Positions 8,003 through 16,628 of a stretch of 64,000 nt of DNA are shown one piece after another. Source of the DNA: Bordetella genomosp. 10 (GTDB lineage Bacteria; Pseudomonadota; Gammaproteobacteria; Burkholderiales; Burkholderiaceae_B). The position numbers and the translations under genes were made by a program. Numbering within the stretch: the first letter of the stretch is position 1; each line of letters starts with the position of its first letter. Where the stretch lies: NCBI RefSeq assembly GCF_002261225.1, contig NZ_NEVM01000001.1, positions 124,001 to 188,000 of the forward strand. The letters are read 5' to 3'. Under the pieces are notes generated by a model. It searched no databases. It had not been told where the DNA came from and worked only from the letters and a program-made list of their open reading frames with translations.

Positions 8003-8764
8003 TCAGCCCTTGACCAGCCCGCCGTCGACGATGAGGTTCTGGCCGGTGACCGCGCGCGCCCACGGCGAGAGGAAGAAGGCGACGACGTCGGCCAGTTCCT
8101 CCGGCGTGGTCACGCTGCGCAGCGGCGTCAGCCCGGCGATGAGGTCGAATACCGCCGCCGGGGTGGCGGCGCTGGCGTCGGTGACGCGCAGCAGGCCGCC
8201 CGAGACCATGTTGACGGTGATCCCGTCCGGCCCCAGATCGTTGGCCGCCGTCCGCGTCAGGGCCAGCAGCGCGGCCTTGGCGGCGGTGTAGTCGTGATAC
8301 GGCACTACCGGATTCTGGAAGAGATTGGTGCCGATGTTGACGATGCGTCCGAAGCGCGCCGCCCGCATCGCGGGGACGGCGGCCTGCAGCGTGTTGACGC
8401 AGCCCTTGAGCGCGCCGTCGATCTGCTGCTGGAAGCGGCTCCAGGCGATCTCGTCTATCTTCGGGCGGGCGTCGCCGTCGAAGCGGAAGTCGGCCAGGGC
8501 GTTGTTGACGACGGAGACGATGGGACGCCCGAAATGCGCCTGGGACCGTTCGAACAGCGCGCCCACGGCGCTCGCGTCGGTCACGTCGGCTTGCAGGGCG
8601 ATGGCGCGGGGGCCCAGTTCCGTGGCCAGCGCCTGGGCCGCCGCCTCGCTGCGGTGGTAGTTGATCGCCACGGCGGCGCCTTCGCGCGCCAGCGCGCGGG
8701 TAATGGCCGCGCCCAGTCCGCGCGCGCCGCCGGTGACGAGGATGCATTGTTCGTTGAGTTTCAT
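8003..8764 (-). CDS. Short-chain dehydrogenase/reductase (3-oxoacyl-ACP-reductase-like)
   Basis: 253 residues with the classical SDR layout: TGGARGLG cofactor loop at 11-18, NNAL in the NNAG position at 87-90, YTAAK active-site Tyr159/Lys163 and a PWARAVTGQNLIVDGG C-terminus. The active-site Ser is replaced by Thr146 in VNIGT, a tolerated variant. NADPH preference is suggested by the INYHRS segment after beta-2. Function is probably reduction or oxidation of a small hydroxy/keto compound. The ATG at 8764 has AAGGA eight bases upstream; an upstream ATG at 8788 lies in a 13-bp tandem repeat without a ribosome binding site, so it is unlikely. Confidence 0.88.
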   Translation of the reverse strand: MKLNEQCILVTGGARGLGAAITRALAREGAAVAINYHRSEAAAQALATELGPRAIALQADVTDASAVGALFERSQAHFGRPIVSVVNNALADFRFDGDARPKIDEIAWSRFQQQIDGALKGCVNTLQAAVPAMRAARFGRIVNIGTNLFQNPVVPYHDYTAAKAALLALTRTAANDLGPDGITVNMVSGGLLRVTDASAATPAAVFDLIAGLTPLRSVTTPEELADVVAFFLSPWARAVTGQNLIVDGGLVKG

Positions 8765-8779
8765 GCTGGAATTCCTTGC

Positions 8780-8806
8780 TTGGGTCATCGCGTTTGGGTC
8801 ATCGCG
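8780..8806. repeat. 13-bp tandem direct repeat upstream of the SDR start
   Basis: TTGGGTCATCGCG occurs at 8780-8792 and again at 8794-8806, a 14-bp period. The repeat lies directly upstream of the SDR ribosome binding site and duplicates an out-of-use ATG. It could be a small slippage duplication or a pair of regulator half-sites. Confidence 0.65.
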
Positions 8807-8862
8807 CCGGCGCGGCGCCGGGCCCGCCAGGGGCCTGGGCGGAACCCACTCAGGACACGGCG

Positions 8863-9579
8863 CTAGGCCGTGCCCGTCTTCGTCCCGGTTTTCATGCCGC
8901 CGGACGCGGGCATTTCATCCACCGCCACCTTGCGCACGAACTCGTAGACGCCGTGCAGATGCTCGCGCATACAGGCGGCGGCGCCGTCGGCGTCGCGCGC
9001 GGCCAGGGCGTCGCAGATGCGCCGGTGCTGCTCCAGCACCAGCGAGGCCTTGAGCTTCTGCTTCAGCGCCAGCCGCCGCACGCGGTCGACGTGGATCTTC
9101 GATTGCTGGATCACGCGCCAGACGCGCGGCTTGCCGGCGATCTCGGCGATGCGGGCATGCATGGCCTCGTCGGCCTGGTAGAAGCGCGCCATGTCGCCGG
9201 CCTGCTGGGCGGCTTCCTGTTCGCGCAGGATCGCCGCCAGGGCGTCGACGCCGGCCTGGTCGATCTTGCCGGCCGCCTCGCGGACCAGCGCGCATTCGAG
9301 GTTCTCGCGGATGAAGGCGGCCTGCGTCACCTCGTCGATGCGGATGGGCGCGATGAAGGTGCCCACCTGCGGGAAGACGTCCACCAACCCCTGCTCGCCC
9401 AGCTTGATCAGCACCTCGCGGATCGGCGTGCGGCTGACCTCGAACATGGCGCCCACTTCCGCCTCGGAAACGCTGGCGCCCGGCGCCAGCTCGCCCGACA
9501 GGATGCGTTCCAGCACCTGCTCGTAAAGCAGGTCCGAGAGGGGACGCCGGGAGATGCGCTGGTTGCGGAAGGATTTCAT
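8863..9579 (-). CDS. GntR-family regulator, FCD subgroup
   Basis: 238 residues. The N-terminal winged helix has LYEQVLERILSGELAPGASVSEAEVG and MFEVSRTPIREVLIKLGEQGL, the standard GntR DNA-binding pattern. The C-terminal all-helical FCD domain follows, with FYQADEAMHARIAEIAG and HRRICDALAARDADGAAACM carrying the metal/effector-binding Asp and His residues. FCD regulators usually answer to sugar acids or other carboxylates. It is divergent from the glucarate-dehydratase-like gene at 9752, and the space between them holds a perfect GntR-type palindrome, so local repression and autoregulation are likely. Confidence 0.92.
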   Translation of the reverse strand: MKSFRNQRISRRPLSDLLYEQVLERILSGELAPGASVSEAEVGAMFEVSRTPIREVLIKLGEQGLVDVFPQVGTFIAPIRIDEVTQAAFIRENLECALVREAAGKIDQAGVDALAAILREQEAAQQAGDMARFYQADEAMHARIAEIAGKPRVWRVIQQSKIHVDRVRRLALKQKLKASLVLEQHRRICDALAARDADGAAACMREHLHGVYEFVRKVAVDEMPASGGMKTGTKTGTA

Positions 9580-9626
9580 GGGACGCTCGGTTGCCGGGTG
9601 GGTATTGTACGGGCAAGCATCCTTAC

Positions 9627-9646
9627 GTATACTAGTATACTAGTAT
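9627..9646. promoter_or_regulatory. Predicted GntR operator with overlapping palindromes
   Basis: The 18-bp palindrome ATACTAGTATACTAGTAT (9629-9646) overlaps the 14-bp palindrome GTATACTAGTATAC (9627-9640). The core TAGTATACTA (9633-9642) fits the GntR/FadR-subfamily consensus TNGTNNACNA exactly. It lies between the divergent GntR gene (start 9579) and the enolase-superfamily gene (start 9752), the expected place for an operator shared by both promoters. Confidence 0.75.
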
Positions 9647-9751
9647 TCAAAGATCCGATTCCGAGATCCGATCCACGGGTTCGATTCACGGCTCACCTCC
9701 GGGCGAATCGCATCCGGCCGAATCACATTCGAGACAGGCAGCTTCCCGCAT

Positions 9752-11017
9752 ATGAAAATCACGGACGTTCGCGTCACCCCGGTCGCCTTCCGCGATCCTC
9801 CCGTCCTCAACGCCTCCGGCGTGCACGTGGCCTACGCCCTGCGCGCCATCATCGAGGTGGAAACCGACACCGGCCACGTCGGCCTGGGCGAGACCTACGG
9901 CGACCTGCCCATCCTGCAGAACCTGGAAAAGGTGCGCGCGGCGCTGGTCGGCCTGAGCCCGTTCGACCTCAACGGCCTGAGGCGCGCGGTGCGGACGCAC
10001 ATCAAGACCGACCTGAGCCAGGGCTTCGCCAACCTGAACCCCGGCACCCACGCGGCCAAGGCGGGCACCAATGTGTTCGGCGCGTATGAGGTGGCCTTCC
10101 TCGACGCGCAAGCGCAGATCGTCGGCGTGCCCCTGGTCGAGCTGCTGGGCGGCCGCTGCCGCGACGAAGTGGCGTACAGCGCCTACCTGTTCTTCAAGCA
10201 GGAAAAGCACCTGGACGATCCGTATCCCGCCGACGACTGGGGGCCCATCCTCACCGCCGAACAACTGGTCGGCAGCGCGCGCCGCATGGTCCGGGACTAT
10301 GGCTTCAAGAGCATCAAGCTGAAGGCCGGCGCGCTGGATCCGGACTACGAGGCCGAATGCATCCTGGCCCTGCGCGAAGCCTTTCCCGGCTATCCGCTGC
10401 GCATCGATCCCAACGCCAACTGGCGCCTGGAAACCGGCCGCCGCATCGCGGCGAGGCTGAAGGGCGTGCTGGAATACTACGAAGACCCGGTGCCGGGCCT
10501 GGCGCAGATGGCGCAACTGCACCGGGAAACGGGCGTGAAGATGGCGACCAACATGGTCGTCACCAGCATGGACGAATTCCGCGAGAACGTGCAGTTGAAC
10601 GGCGCGCAGGTGATCCTGTCCGACCATCATTTCTGGGGAGGCCTGCTGGCCACGCGCCAACTGGCGCAGATGTGCGAGACCTTCGGCTATGAGTTGTCCA
10701 TGCACTCGAACAGCCATCTGGGCATCAGCCTGATGGCGATGACGCACGTGGCCGCGTCCATCCCCAACCTGCACTTCGCCTGCGACACCCACTATCCCTG
10801 GAAGACCGAGGACCTGGTCGAGGGCGGACCCGTGCCCTTCGTCGACGGCTGCGTGCGGCTCACCGACGCGCCCGGCCTGGGCGTGAAGCTGGACCGCGCG
10901 AAACTGGTGGAACTGCACCGGCAGTATCTCGATTGCGGGATGCGCGTGACTTCCGAACAGGGCGCCTATATGCGCCGCTACGATCCGTCCTTCCCGCTGG
11001 AAAAGCCGCGCTTCTGA
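9752..11017 (+). CDS. Glucarate dehydratase-like enolase superfamily enzyme
   Basis: 421 residues. The pattern matches the glucarate dehydratase subgroup: AYLFFKQ, the KxK base motif at K189-L-K191, metal ligands D219 (RIDPNANW), E244 (YYEDP) and the ATNM segment with N267, then D291 in SDHHFWGG and H318 in MHSNSHLGISL forming the His-Asp dyad. Members abstract the alpha-proton of an acid sugar and eliminate water to give a 2-keto-3-deoxy (or 5-keto-4-deoxy) aldarate; the substrate could be glucarate or a related hexarate. It is followed after a large hairpin by a Bug receptor and is controlled in all likelihood by the divergent GntR gene. Confidence 0.85.
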   Translation: MKITDVRVTPVAFRDPPVLNASGVHVAYALRAIIEVETDTGHVGLGETYGDLPILQNLEKVRAALVGLSPFDLNGLRRAVRTHIKTDLSQGFANLNPGTHAAKAGTNVFGAYEVAFLDAQAQIVGVPLVELLGGRCRDEVAYSAYLFFKQEKHLDDPYPADDWGPILTAEQLVGSARRMVRDYGFKSIKLKAGALDPDYEAECILALREAFPGYPLRIDPNANWRLETGRRIAARLKGVLEYYEDPVPGLAQMAQLHRETGVKMATNMVVTSMDEFRENVQLNGAQVILSDHHFWGGLLATRQLAQMCETFGYELSMHSNSHLGISLMAMTHVAASIPNLHFACDTHYPWKTEDLVEGGPVPFVDGCVRLTDAPGLGVKLDRAKLVELHRQYLDCGMRVTSEQGAYMRRYDPSFPLEKPRF

Positions 11018-11069
11018 GGCGCGGCGCCATGCGCCGTCCCGGGCCGGAGGGCGCATGGCGGTGAATGGT

Positions 11070-11099
11070 GGCAAATGCCGGCAAATACCGGCATTTGCC
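11070..11099. repeat. Perfect 12-bp hairpin between dehydratase and receptor genes
   Basis: GGCAAATGCCGG (11070-11081) and CCGGCATTTGCC (11088-11099) pair exactly around CAAATA. No T-tract follows, so it is not a standard terminator. Its position between an enzyme gene and a periplasmic receptor gene suggests an mRNA-stabilising hairpin protecting one part of the transcript, though a regulator site is possible. Confidence 0.7.
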
Positions 11100-11154
11100 G
11101 GCCCGAGCACGGCCTGTACGACCATACCTATACCCATTCTTCATGGAGACAATC

Positions 11155-12207
11155 ATGGATCTTGCGTCCAAGCATCCCGCGCACGGCGGCGCCGCCGTCA
11201 TGGGCCGCCGCCGCGTCCTGGCCGCCCTCGGCGGCATAGGGCTGGCGGCGTTGACGGCATACTCGGCGCTGGGCGCGGCGACGGCGCGCGCCGCCGACGC
11301 GGCCGCCGTCGCCAACTGGCCCGAGAAACCCGTGCGCCTGATCGTGCCTTATCCGGCGGGCGGCGCTTCCGACGTGGTCGCGCGCCTGATGGCCAAGGAA
11401 TTGAACGCGGTCTGGAAGCAGCCGGTGGTGGTGGAAAACCGCGCGGGCGCCAACGGCAATATCGGCGCCGCCATCACGGCCAAGGCGGCGCCGGACGGCT
11501 ACACGCTGCTGCTCATGGACGTGAGCAGCCTGACGAACTCGCCGGCGCTCTACCCGGACCTGAACTACAGCCCCACCAAGGACCTGGCGGCGATCACCAT
11601 CGTCGAGTATTCGCCGCACCTGCTGGTGGTGCGCAAGGATTTCCCGGCCAACAACCTGGACGAGATGATCGCCTACGCCAAGGCGCATCCGGGCAAGCTG
11701 AACTTCGGCGAGACGCAGGGTTCGATCACGCACCTGGGCGGCATCGTGCTGGCCAAGCAGGCCGGCATCGACATCAATTTCATCGGCTACAAGGGCGGCG
11801 CGCAGATCGCCACCGACCTGGTCGGCGGCCAGATCGACATGACGCTGAACAGCTACCTGGCCACGCACGCCCTGGTCGAGGGCGGCAAGGTGAAGATGCT
11901 GGCGGTCGCCAGCCCGGGCAAGTTCCCGCCCATCCCCGACACGCCGGTGCTGAAGGATCGCTTCCCGGATTTCGTGACGGGAAGCTGGCAAGGGCTGCTG
12001 ACCACGGGCGGCACGCCGCCGGCGATCGTCGAGAAGATCTACAAGGACGTGGCCGCCATCGTGGCCAAGCCGGACATGCAGGCGAAGTTCGCGGAACTGG
12101 GCGCCGTGCCGGTGCCCGGCACGCCGGCCGACTTCCACAAATTCCTGGTGGAGAAGACCGACTTCTGGACCAAGGTGATCAAGGAGAATCACATCTCGGT
12201 CAACTGA
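11155..12207 (+). CDS. Bug/TctC-family periplasmic solute receptor
   Basis: 350 residues. The start at 11155 is preceded by GGAGACAATC; an ATG twelve bases earlier overlaps that site. A long N-terminus with GRRRVLAALGGIGLAALTA looks like a twin-arginine signal, with cleavage probably after ATARAADA. The mature part has the Bug pattern NWPEKPVRLIVPYPAGG, VVENRAGANGNIG, APDGYTLLLMD and IDINFIGYKGGAQ. It probably binds the sugar acid or related carboxylate processed by the upstream dehydratase; no membrane partner is encoded nearby. It is convergent with the D-2-hydroxyacid dehydrogenase gene. Confidence 0.9.
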   Translation: MDLASKHPAHGGAAVMGRRRVLAALGGIGLAALTAYSALGAATARAADAAAVANWPEKPVRLIVPYPAGGASDVVARLMAKELNAVWKQPVVVENRAGANGNIGAAITAKAAPDGYTLLLMDVSSLTNSPALYPDLNYSPTKDLAAITIVEYSPHLLVVRKDFPANNLDEMIAYAKAHPGKLNFGETQGSITHLGGIVLAKQAGIDINFIGYKGGAQIATDLVGGQIDMTLNSYLATHALVEGGKVKMLAVASPGKFPPIPDTPVLKDRFPDFVTGSWQGLLTTGGTPPAIVEKIYKDVAAIVAKPDMQAKFAELGAVPVPGTPADFHKFLVEKTDFWTKVIKENHISVN

Positions 12208-12241
12208 TCGGCGACGGGTGAGGGAACGGCGGGCGCCCGGT

Positions 12242-12266
12242 GGACGGGGCGCGGCGGGCCCCGTCC
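12242..12266. terminator. Bidirectional terminator-like hairpin
   Basis: GGACGGGGC (12242-12250) and GCCCCGTCC (12258-12266) form a perfect 9-bp stem with a 7-nt loop in the 79-bp gap between two convergent genes. There is no U-tract, so termination here is inferred from position and stem strength only. Confidence 0.45.
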
Positions 12267-12286
12267 GGCGTCCGTCCGCGATCGAA

Positions 12287-13294
12287 TCAGCTCGCCGCCG
12301 CCAGCGTGCCGGGCACGTCCGCGCCGTCGAGCCAGGCTTCGATATTGCGCTGGACGCCGCGCGCGAACTCGGCGTAGACCTGCTTGGCGACGAAGCCGCA
12401 GTGCGGCGTCAGCAGCACGTTGGGCAGGCCCAGCAGCGGATGGCCGTCCGGCAGCGGCTCGCTGTCGAAGACGTCGAAGGCGCCGAAGCCGGGCCGGCCC
12501 GCGCGCAGGGCCTCGACCAGGGCGTCGGTATCCACGAGTTCCGCGCGCGAGGTGTTCACCAGCAGGCTGTCCGGCTGCATCAGGGCCAGGCGTTCGCGGT
12601 CGAGCAGGCGGCGCGTGCCGGCCGCCGGCACCAGGTGCAGGCTGACCACCCGCGAACTGGCCAGGAGTTCGTCCAGGCCCACCGCCCGCGCGTCGTGTTC
12701 GCGCGCGCGTTCGGGGGTCATGTTCGGGCTCCAGGCGACCACCTCCATGCCCAGGGCGCGGCCGACCGCGGCGACCCGCTGGCCGATCTGTCCCAGGCCG
12801 ATCAGGCCCAGGCGCTGTCCGTGGAGCACATCCGGCAGGACGGCCGCCGCCTCGGGATCGCGCCAGACGTTGCGGCCGGGCGTGAGCATGAGCTGCGGCA
12901 GGCGCCGCGTGGCGGCCAGGATCAGCGACCAGGTCATCTCGCAGGTGCTGGCCTTGGACGGTCCCCATTCGGTGTGGCTGACCACGATGCCCGCCCGTTG
13001 CGCGGCCGCCGTGTCCAGCGTCTTGTTGCGCGTGCCGGTGAACACGATGTGGCGCAGGCGCGGCAGCTTCGCCAGCAGGCCGGCGTCGACCGGCGTGCGG
13101 TCGCGCATCAGCACCACGCAATCGGCCCGCGCGAGGGCGGCCTCCAGCGCGGCGCCGCGCAGCGCGACGTTGTGCACGGTCACGTCGGCGGCGCGCCGGA
13201 TGGCCCGCCAGTCCACGCCGTCGCGCAGGGCGTTTTCCCAATCGTCGAGAACGACGATTGCGCGCGGGCTAACGCGCGAACTATCCCCCGTCAT
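12287..13294 (-). CDS. D-isomer-specific 2-hydroxyacid dehydrogenase
   Basis: 335 residues. It has the NAD-binding Rossmann motif GLIGLGQIGQRVAAVGRALG, and the conserved catalytic segments VNTSRAELVD (Arg) and LLTPHCGFVAKQ (His). These enzymes reduce 2-keto acids to D-2-hydroxy acids or the reverse; glyoxylate, hydroxypyruvate or tartronate-type substrates are possible. The ATG at 13294 follows AGGAGGGCACCCA closely, which rules out longer versions of the frame. It is the last gene of a minus-strand series GntR, Bug receptor, MmgE/PrpD, dehydrogenase, so its substrate is likely linked to that cluster. Confidence 0.9.
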   Translation of the reverse strand: MTGDSSRVSPRAIVVLDDWENALRDGVDWRAIRRAADVTVHNVALRGAALEAALARADCVVLMRDRTPVDAGLLAKLPRLRHIVFTGTRNKTLDTAAAQRAGIVVSHTEWGPSKASTCEMTWSLILAATRRLPQLMLTPGRNVWRDPEAAAVLPDVLHGQRLGLIGLGQIGQRVAAVGRALGMEVVAWSPNMTPERAREHDARAVGLDELLASSRVVSLHLVPAAGTRRLLDRERLALMQPDSLLVNTSRAELVDTDALVEALRAGRPGFGAFDVFDSEPLPDGHPLLGLPNVLLTPHCGFVAKQVYAEFARGVQRNIEAWLDGADVPGTLAAAS

Positions 13295-13364
13295 TGGGTG
13301 CCCTCCTGTCGCTGCGCGACCCCCTTCCCGTGGGAGGATTCGCGCTTGGGGCGGCCCGGCGCGC

Positions 13365-14744
13365 TCATTGCCCACCCTTGCGCGCCAGCGCCACCAGCCC
13401 GCGCGCGTCCGGGGCCTGGCCCAGCTTCCAGCAGGCGTCCATCAGCTTGCGCACCTGGCCGGCGCCCAGGACGGGATCGGCCTGGCTGCTGAACTTGGCT
13501 TCCAGGTCCTGGTCGGACATCGGGCGTTGCAGCGAACCGATGGCGTGCTCGACGAAGACGTGCACCTTGCGGCCGTCCTTCAGCGTGGCGACCGCGTCCA
13601 CCGAGGCCTCGTCGATGTTGTCGTCGATCGTCGCGACCACCTTGCGGCGCACGCCGACCACGTCCTCCCGCGTGACGATGTCGTCGGCGTATTCGCTTTC
13701 GGAGGCGCGCCCGAAGATCAGGCCCGCGGCGCAGCCGTGATAGACGCTGAACTTGCCTTGCAGGCCGTCGGCGGGCTCTTTCTTGCCGGTCAGCTCCAGC
13801 ACCAGCGAATGCACGCGCAGGTCGATGCGTTCCAGGTTTTCCGCGGTCACGCCTTGCGCGCGCAACTGCACGCAGGCGTCGATGCTGGGATGGATGACGA
13901 TGCCGCAGGCGAAGGGCTTGTAGGTGTTGAAGGAGATCTCGAAGCGCTTGCCCAGTTCGTCGGTGATCTCGTTCCAGTCGAATTTGGTCGACAGCACCTG
14001 GGCGAAGCCGCGCGGCGCCTCGATGGCGCGCTTGCTGGCGGTAAAGCCTTCACGCGCCAGCAGCGCCGACATCAGGCCGGCGGAGGCCGCGCCGCCCGGA
14101 TGGAAGGGCTTGGTCATGGTGCCGAACTGTTCGCGCAGGCCGACCGGCTGCGAGGCCGCGATGCCCAGCGCCATCTGCGTCTTGTCCGCGTCCAGGCCCA
14201 GCAGGCGGGCGCAGGCGGCCGCGGCGCCGAAGCCGCCGGTGGAGCCGGTGATGTGCCAGCCGCGGTCGTAGTGGTGCGGATAGACCATGTTGCCGATGCG
14301 GCACGACACGTCGATGCCGATGACGATGGCGTCGATGATCTGGCGGCCGCTGGCGCCGGTCAGCTCGGCCAGCGCCAGCACCGCGGAGCAGACCGGGCCG
14401 GCGGGGTGGATGATGGTCTTGAGGTGGGTGTCGTCGAAATCGAAGGTGTGCGAGGTGATGCCGTTGATCAGCGCGGCGCTGGCGATGTCCACCTGTTCGC
14501 TGCGGCCCAGGATGCTGGCCTGCGCGGAGGGCTGGAGCACCTGCACGGCGCGCAGCGCGGCCTCGCCCGCTTCATGCCCGGCGGCGCCGACGGCGCAGCC
14601 CAGCCAGTTCATGAAGGTGCGGTGCGCCTCGTGCTCGACGGCGTCGTCCCATCCGCGCGAGGGATGGTTGACGATGTATTCGGCCAGGATGCGGGTGACC
14701 GGCGGCGCGTTGTGATCGGCATCGATCTTGGTGTTCAGGGCCAT
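13365..14744 (-). CDS. MmgE/PrpD family protein
   Basis: 459 residues with the family features: EHEAHRTFMNWLGCAVGA near the N-terminus, NGITSHTFDFDDTHLKTIIHPAG, GIDVSCRIGNMVYPHHYDRG and WHITGSTGGFGAAAACARLLGL. The family includes 2-methylcitrate dehydratase (PrpD), cis-aconitate decarboxylase and iminodisuccinate epimerase; the HxFDFDD and YDRGWH segments form the active site. The substrate is likely a tricarboxylic or dicarboxylic acid, but no other methylcitrate-cycle gene is present, so a PrpD role itself is unlikely. It lies 47 bp downstream of the Bug receptor gene and 70 bp upstream of the dehydrogenase gene, suggesting one operon. Confidence 0.88.
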   Translation of the reverse strand: MALNTKIDADHNAPPVTRILAEYIVNHPSRGWDDAVEHEAHRTFMNWLGCAVGAAGHEAGEAALRAVQVLQPSAQASILGRSEQVDIASAALINGITSHTFDFDDTHLKTIIHPAGPVCSAVLALAELTGASGRQIIDAIVIGIDVSCRIGNMVYPHHYDRGWHITGSTGGFGAAAACARLLGLDADKTQMALGIAASQPVGLREQFGTMTKPFHPGGAASAGLMSALLAREGFTASKRAIEAPRGFAQVLSTKFDWNEITDELGKRFEISFNTYKPFACGIVIHPSIDACVQLRAQGVTAENLERIDLRVHSLVLELTGKKEPADGLQGKFSVYHGCAAGLIFGRASESEYADDIVTREDVVGVRRKVVATIDDNIDEASVDAVATLKDGRKVHVFVEHAIGSLQRPMSDQDLEAKFSSQADPVLGAGQVRKLMDACWKLGQAPDARGLVALARKGGQ

Positions 14745-14791
14745 GTGTGTCTCTCGGGAAGCAAGGAAAATCGGGGGGCTCGGCGCCTGTG

Positions 14792-15772
14792 TCAGGCATC
14801 GAGATGGATATTCTGCGCCTTCGCCAGCTTGGACCAGCGTTCATAGTCCTTGCTCACGTAGGCGGCGAACTGCGCGGGCGACATCGGCATGGGCACGATG
14901 GCTTCGGTGTCCAGCGCCTTGGTCAGGTCGGGATCCTTCAGGACCTTGTTCAAGGCGGTGTTCAAGGTCTGCACCACGCCATTGTCCATGCCCGCCGGAC
15001 CGGAGACGCCGTACCATTGCAGCACGTCGTCGAAGCCGGGCAGGCCCAGCTCCTTGAAGGTCGGGACGTCGGGGAAGGCCTTGTTGCGCGTGTCGCCGGA
15101 CAGGGCGATGGCGCGCACGGTGCCGGCGCGCAAGTGCGGCACGGCGGCGGCCAGGCCCGGGAACATGAACTGGGTCTGTTGCGCCAGCAGGTCGGTGAAG
15201 GCCGGGGCGATGCCCTTGTAGGCGATGTGGACCATGTGCGTGCCGACCTGCTGTTGCAGCAGCTCCATCAACAGGTGGGTCAGCGAGCCGGCGCCGGCCG
15301 AGCCGTAGTTCACGTTGGTCTGCGACTTGGCGTAGGCGACGAATTCCTTCAGGTTGTGCACGGGCAGCTTGGCATTGACCACCAGCACGTTGGGCGTGCC
15401 GCCTATCATGCCTACCGCGGTGAAGTCCTTGACGGGATCGTAGGGCACCTTGCGCGTGGCCGGGCTGGTGCCCAGCGTCGCGACGTAGCCTTGCATCAGC
15501 GTGTAGCCGTCGGGCTTGGACCGCATGGTCTTCTGGCATGCGATCACGCCGCCGCCCCCGCTCTGGTTCTCGACGATGAAGGTCGTGCCCAGTTCCTTGC
15601 CGACGGCGTTGGCCGTGGCGCGGCCGACATAGTCGCTGCCGCCGCCGGGCGCCACCGGCACGATGTAGGTCACGGGCCGGTCCGGGTAGCCGGACGCGGC
15701 GAAGGACGGCATGGCATAGGGCAGGCCGATCGCGGTCGCGCCGGCGCTCAGCAGGAAGGAACGTCGATTCAT
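14792..15772 (-). CDS. Bug/TctC-family periplasmic solute receptor
   Basis: 326 residues. The N-terminus MNRRSFLLSAGATAIG is a good twin-arginine signal peptide, cleaved probably after SFAASG. The mature part shows YPDRPVTYIVPVAPGGG, VENQSGGGGVIACQ, SKPDGYTLMQGY and MVHIAYKGIAPA, all Bug hallmarks. The ribosome binding site GAGGAGACAACCC precedes the start. It is placed between its GntR regulator gene and the MmgE/PrpD gene, so its ligand is probably the acid that enters this pathway. Confidence 0.9.
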   Translation of the reverse strand: MNRRSFLLSAGATAIGLPYAMPSFAASGYPDRPVTYIVPVAPGGGSDYVGRATANAVGKELGTTFIVENQSGGGGVIACQKTMRSKPDGYTLMQGYVATLGTSPATRKVPYDPVKDFTAVGMIGGTPNVLVVNAKLPVHNLKEFVAYAKSQTNVNYGSAGAGSLTHLLMELLQQQVGTHMVHIAYKGIAPAFTDLLAQQTQFMFPGLAAAVPHLRAGTVRAIALSGDTRNKAFPDVPTFKELGLPGFDDVLQWYGVSGPAGMDNGVVQTLNTALNKVLKDPDLTKALDTEAIVPMPMSPAQFAAYVSKDYERWSKLAKAQNIHLDA

Positions 15773-15901
15773 GGGTTGTCTCCTCGTTGAAATTTTTTTA
15801 GGTATGGACGTGACGCCGCCCCGGCTTTGCGCGGGCGTGCGCGCCGGGTCCGGGCGGCGCCCTCGATGTCCTCGATGCCGTGGCGTGGCGGACGGCGCGC
15901 A

Positions 15902-16600
15902 TCACATCACCGACAGGCGGTCGTGGGCGTTGATGACGTGCCTGGACAGCAATTCGGCGTATTCGGCGGCTTGCGCGGGCGAAGTCACCGCGCGCAAGGC
16001 GTCGACGATCTGGCGGTGCTCGGCGTTGGAGCGGATGCGGTGCGCTTCGTTGGACAGGTTCTTCAGGCGCGCCAGGTGCAGTTTCTGGATGACGTCGCGA
16101 TAGGCCTTGGCGATCTCGCGGTTGCCGGCGTATTCGATGAACAGCCAGTGGAATTCCAGGTTGAGGCTGTAGTAGGCCTGGGCGTTGCCTTCGCGGATGG
16201 CCGCGTCCATCGCGTCGACGCAGTTGTCCAACTCGCGCACGAGTTCCTCGCGCTCGTCGTCGGGCAGTTGCGCCGCCATGCGGCCGGCGTGGCCGTCCAG
16301 CAGGGAACGGAATTGATAGAGGTCCTTGACCTCTTCGTCGCTGAGTTCGCGCACGTAGACGCCGGAATGCTTGCGCGAGACCACCAGGCCGGCGCTTTCG
16401 AGTTCGCGCAGGGCTTCGCGCACCGGCACGCGCGAGACCTTCAACTGCTCGACCAGCTCCGATTCGCGCAAGGCCTGGCCGGGCGCGTAGGTCCCGGAAA
16501 GAATGCCGTTGAGCAATTGGTCGCGCACCAGCTTGCCGAGGGAAGTGTTCTTGATGTCCTCGAACGTCACATGGCCGGTAGTGGAAGCGAGCCACTTCAT
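15902..16600 (-). CDS. GntR-family regulator, FCD subgroup
   Basis: 232 residues from the ATG at 16600, which has GGAGA seven bases upstream; longer in-frame starts run through the operator and are unlikely. The HTH reads LVRDQLLNGILSGTYAPGQALRESELVEQ and LKVSRVPVREALRELESAGLV in successive segments. The FCD domain follows with the metal/effector-binding pattern around SLNLEFHWLFIEYAGN and EHRQIVDALRAV. It heads the minus-strand cluster of Bug receptor, MmgE/PrpD and hydroxyacid dehydrogenase. A perfect GntR palindrome sits 29 bp upstream of its start, so it most likely represses its own operon. Confidence 0.92.
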   Translation of the reverse strand: MKWLASTTGHVTFEDIKNTSLGKLVRDQLLNGILSGTYAPGQALRESELVEQLKVSRVPVREALRELESAGLVVSRKHSGVYVRELSDEEVKDLYQFRSLLDGHAGRMAAQLPDDEREELVRELDNCVDAMDAAIREGNAQAYYSLNLEFHWLFIEYAGNREIAKAYRDVIQKLHLARLKNLSNEAHRIRSNAEHRQIVDALRAVTSPAQAAEYAELLSRHVINAHDRLSVM

Positions 16601-16628
16601 GGAAAGTCTCCTGCTTGATACTTTGTAG

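Noticed and set aside
13365..14744. MmgE/PrpD protein as the 2-methylcitrate dehydratase of propionate degradation
   Set aside because: No prpB, prpC or acnD nearby and the neighbours are a Bug receptor, a GntR gene and a hydroxyacid dehydrogenase; only the family is supported.
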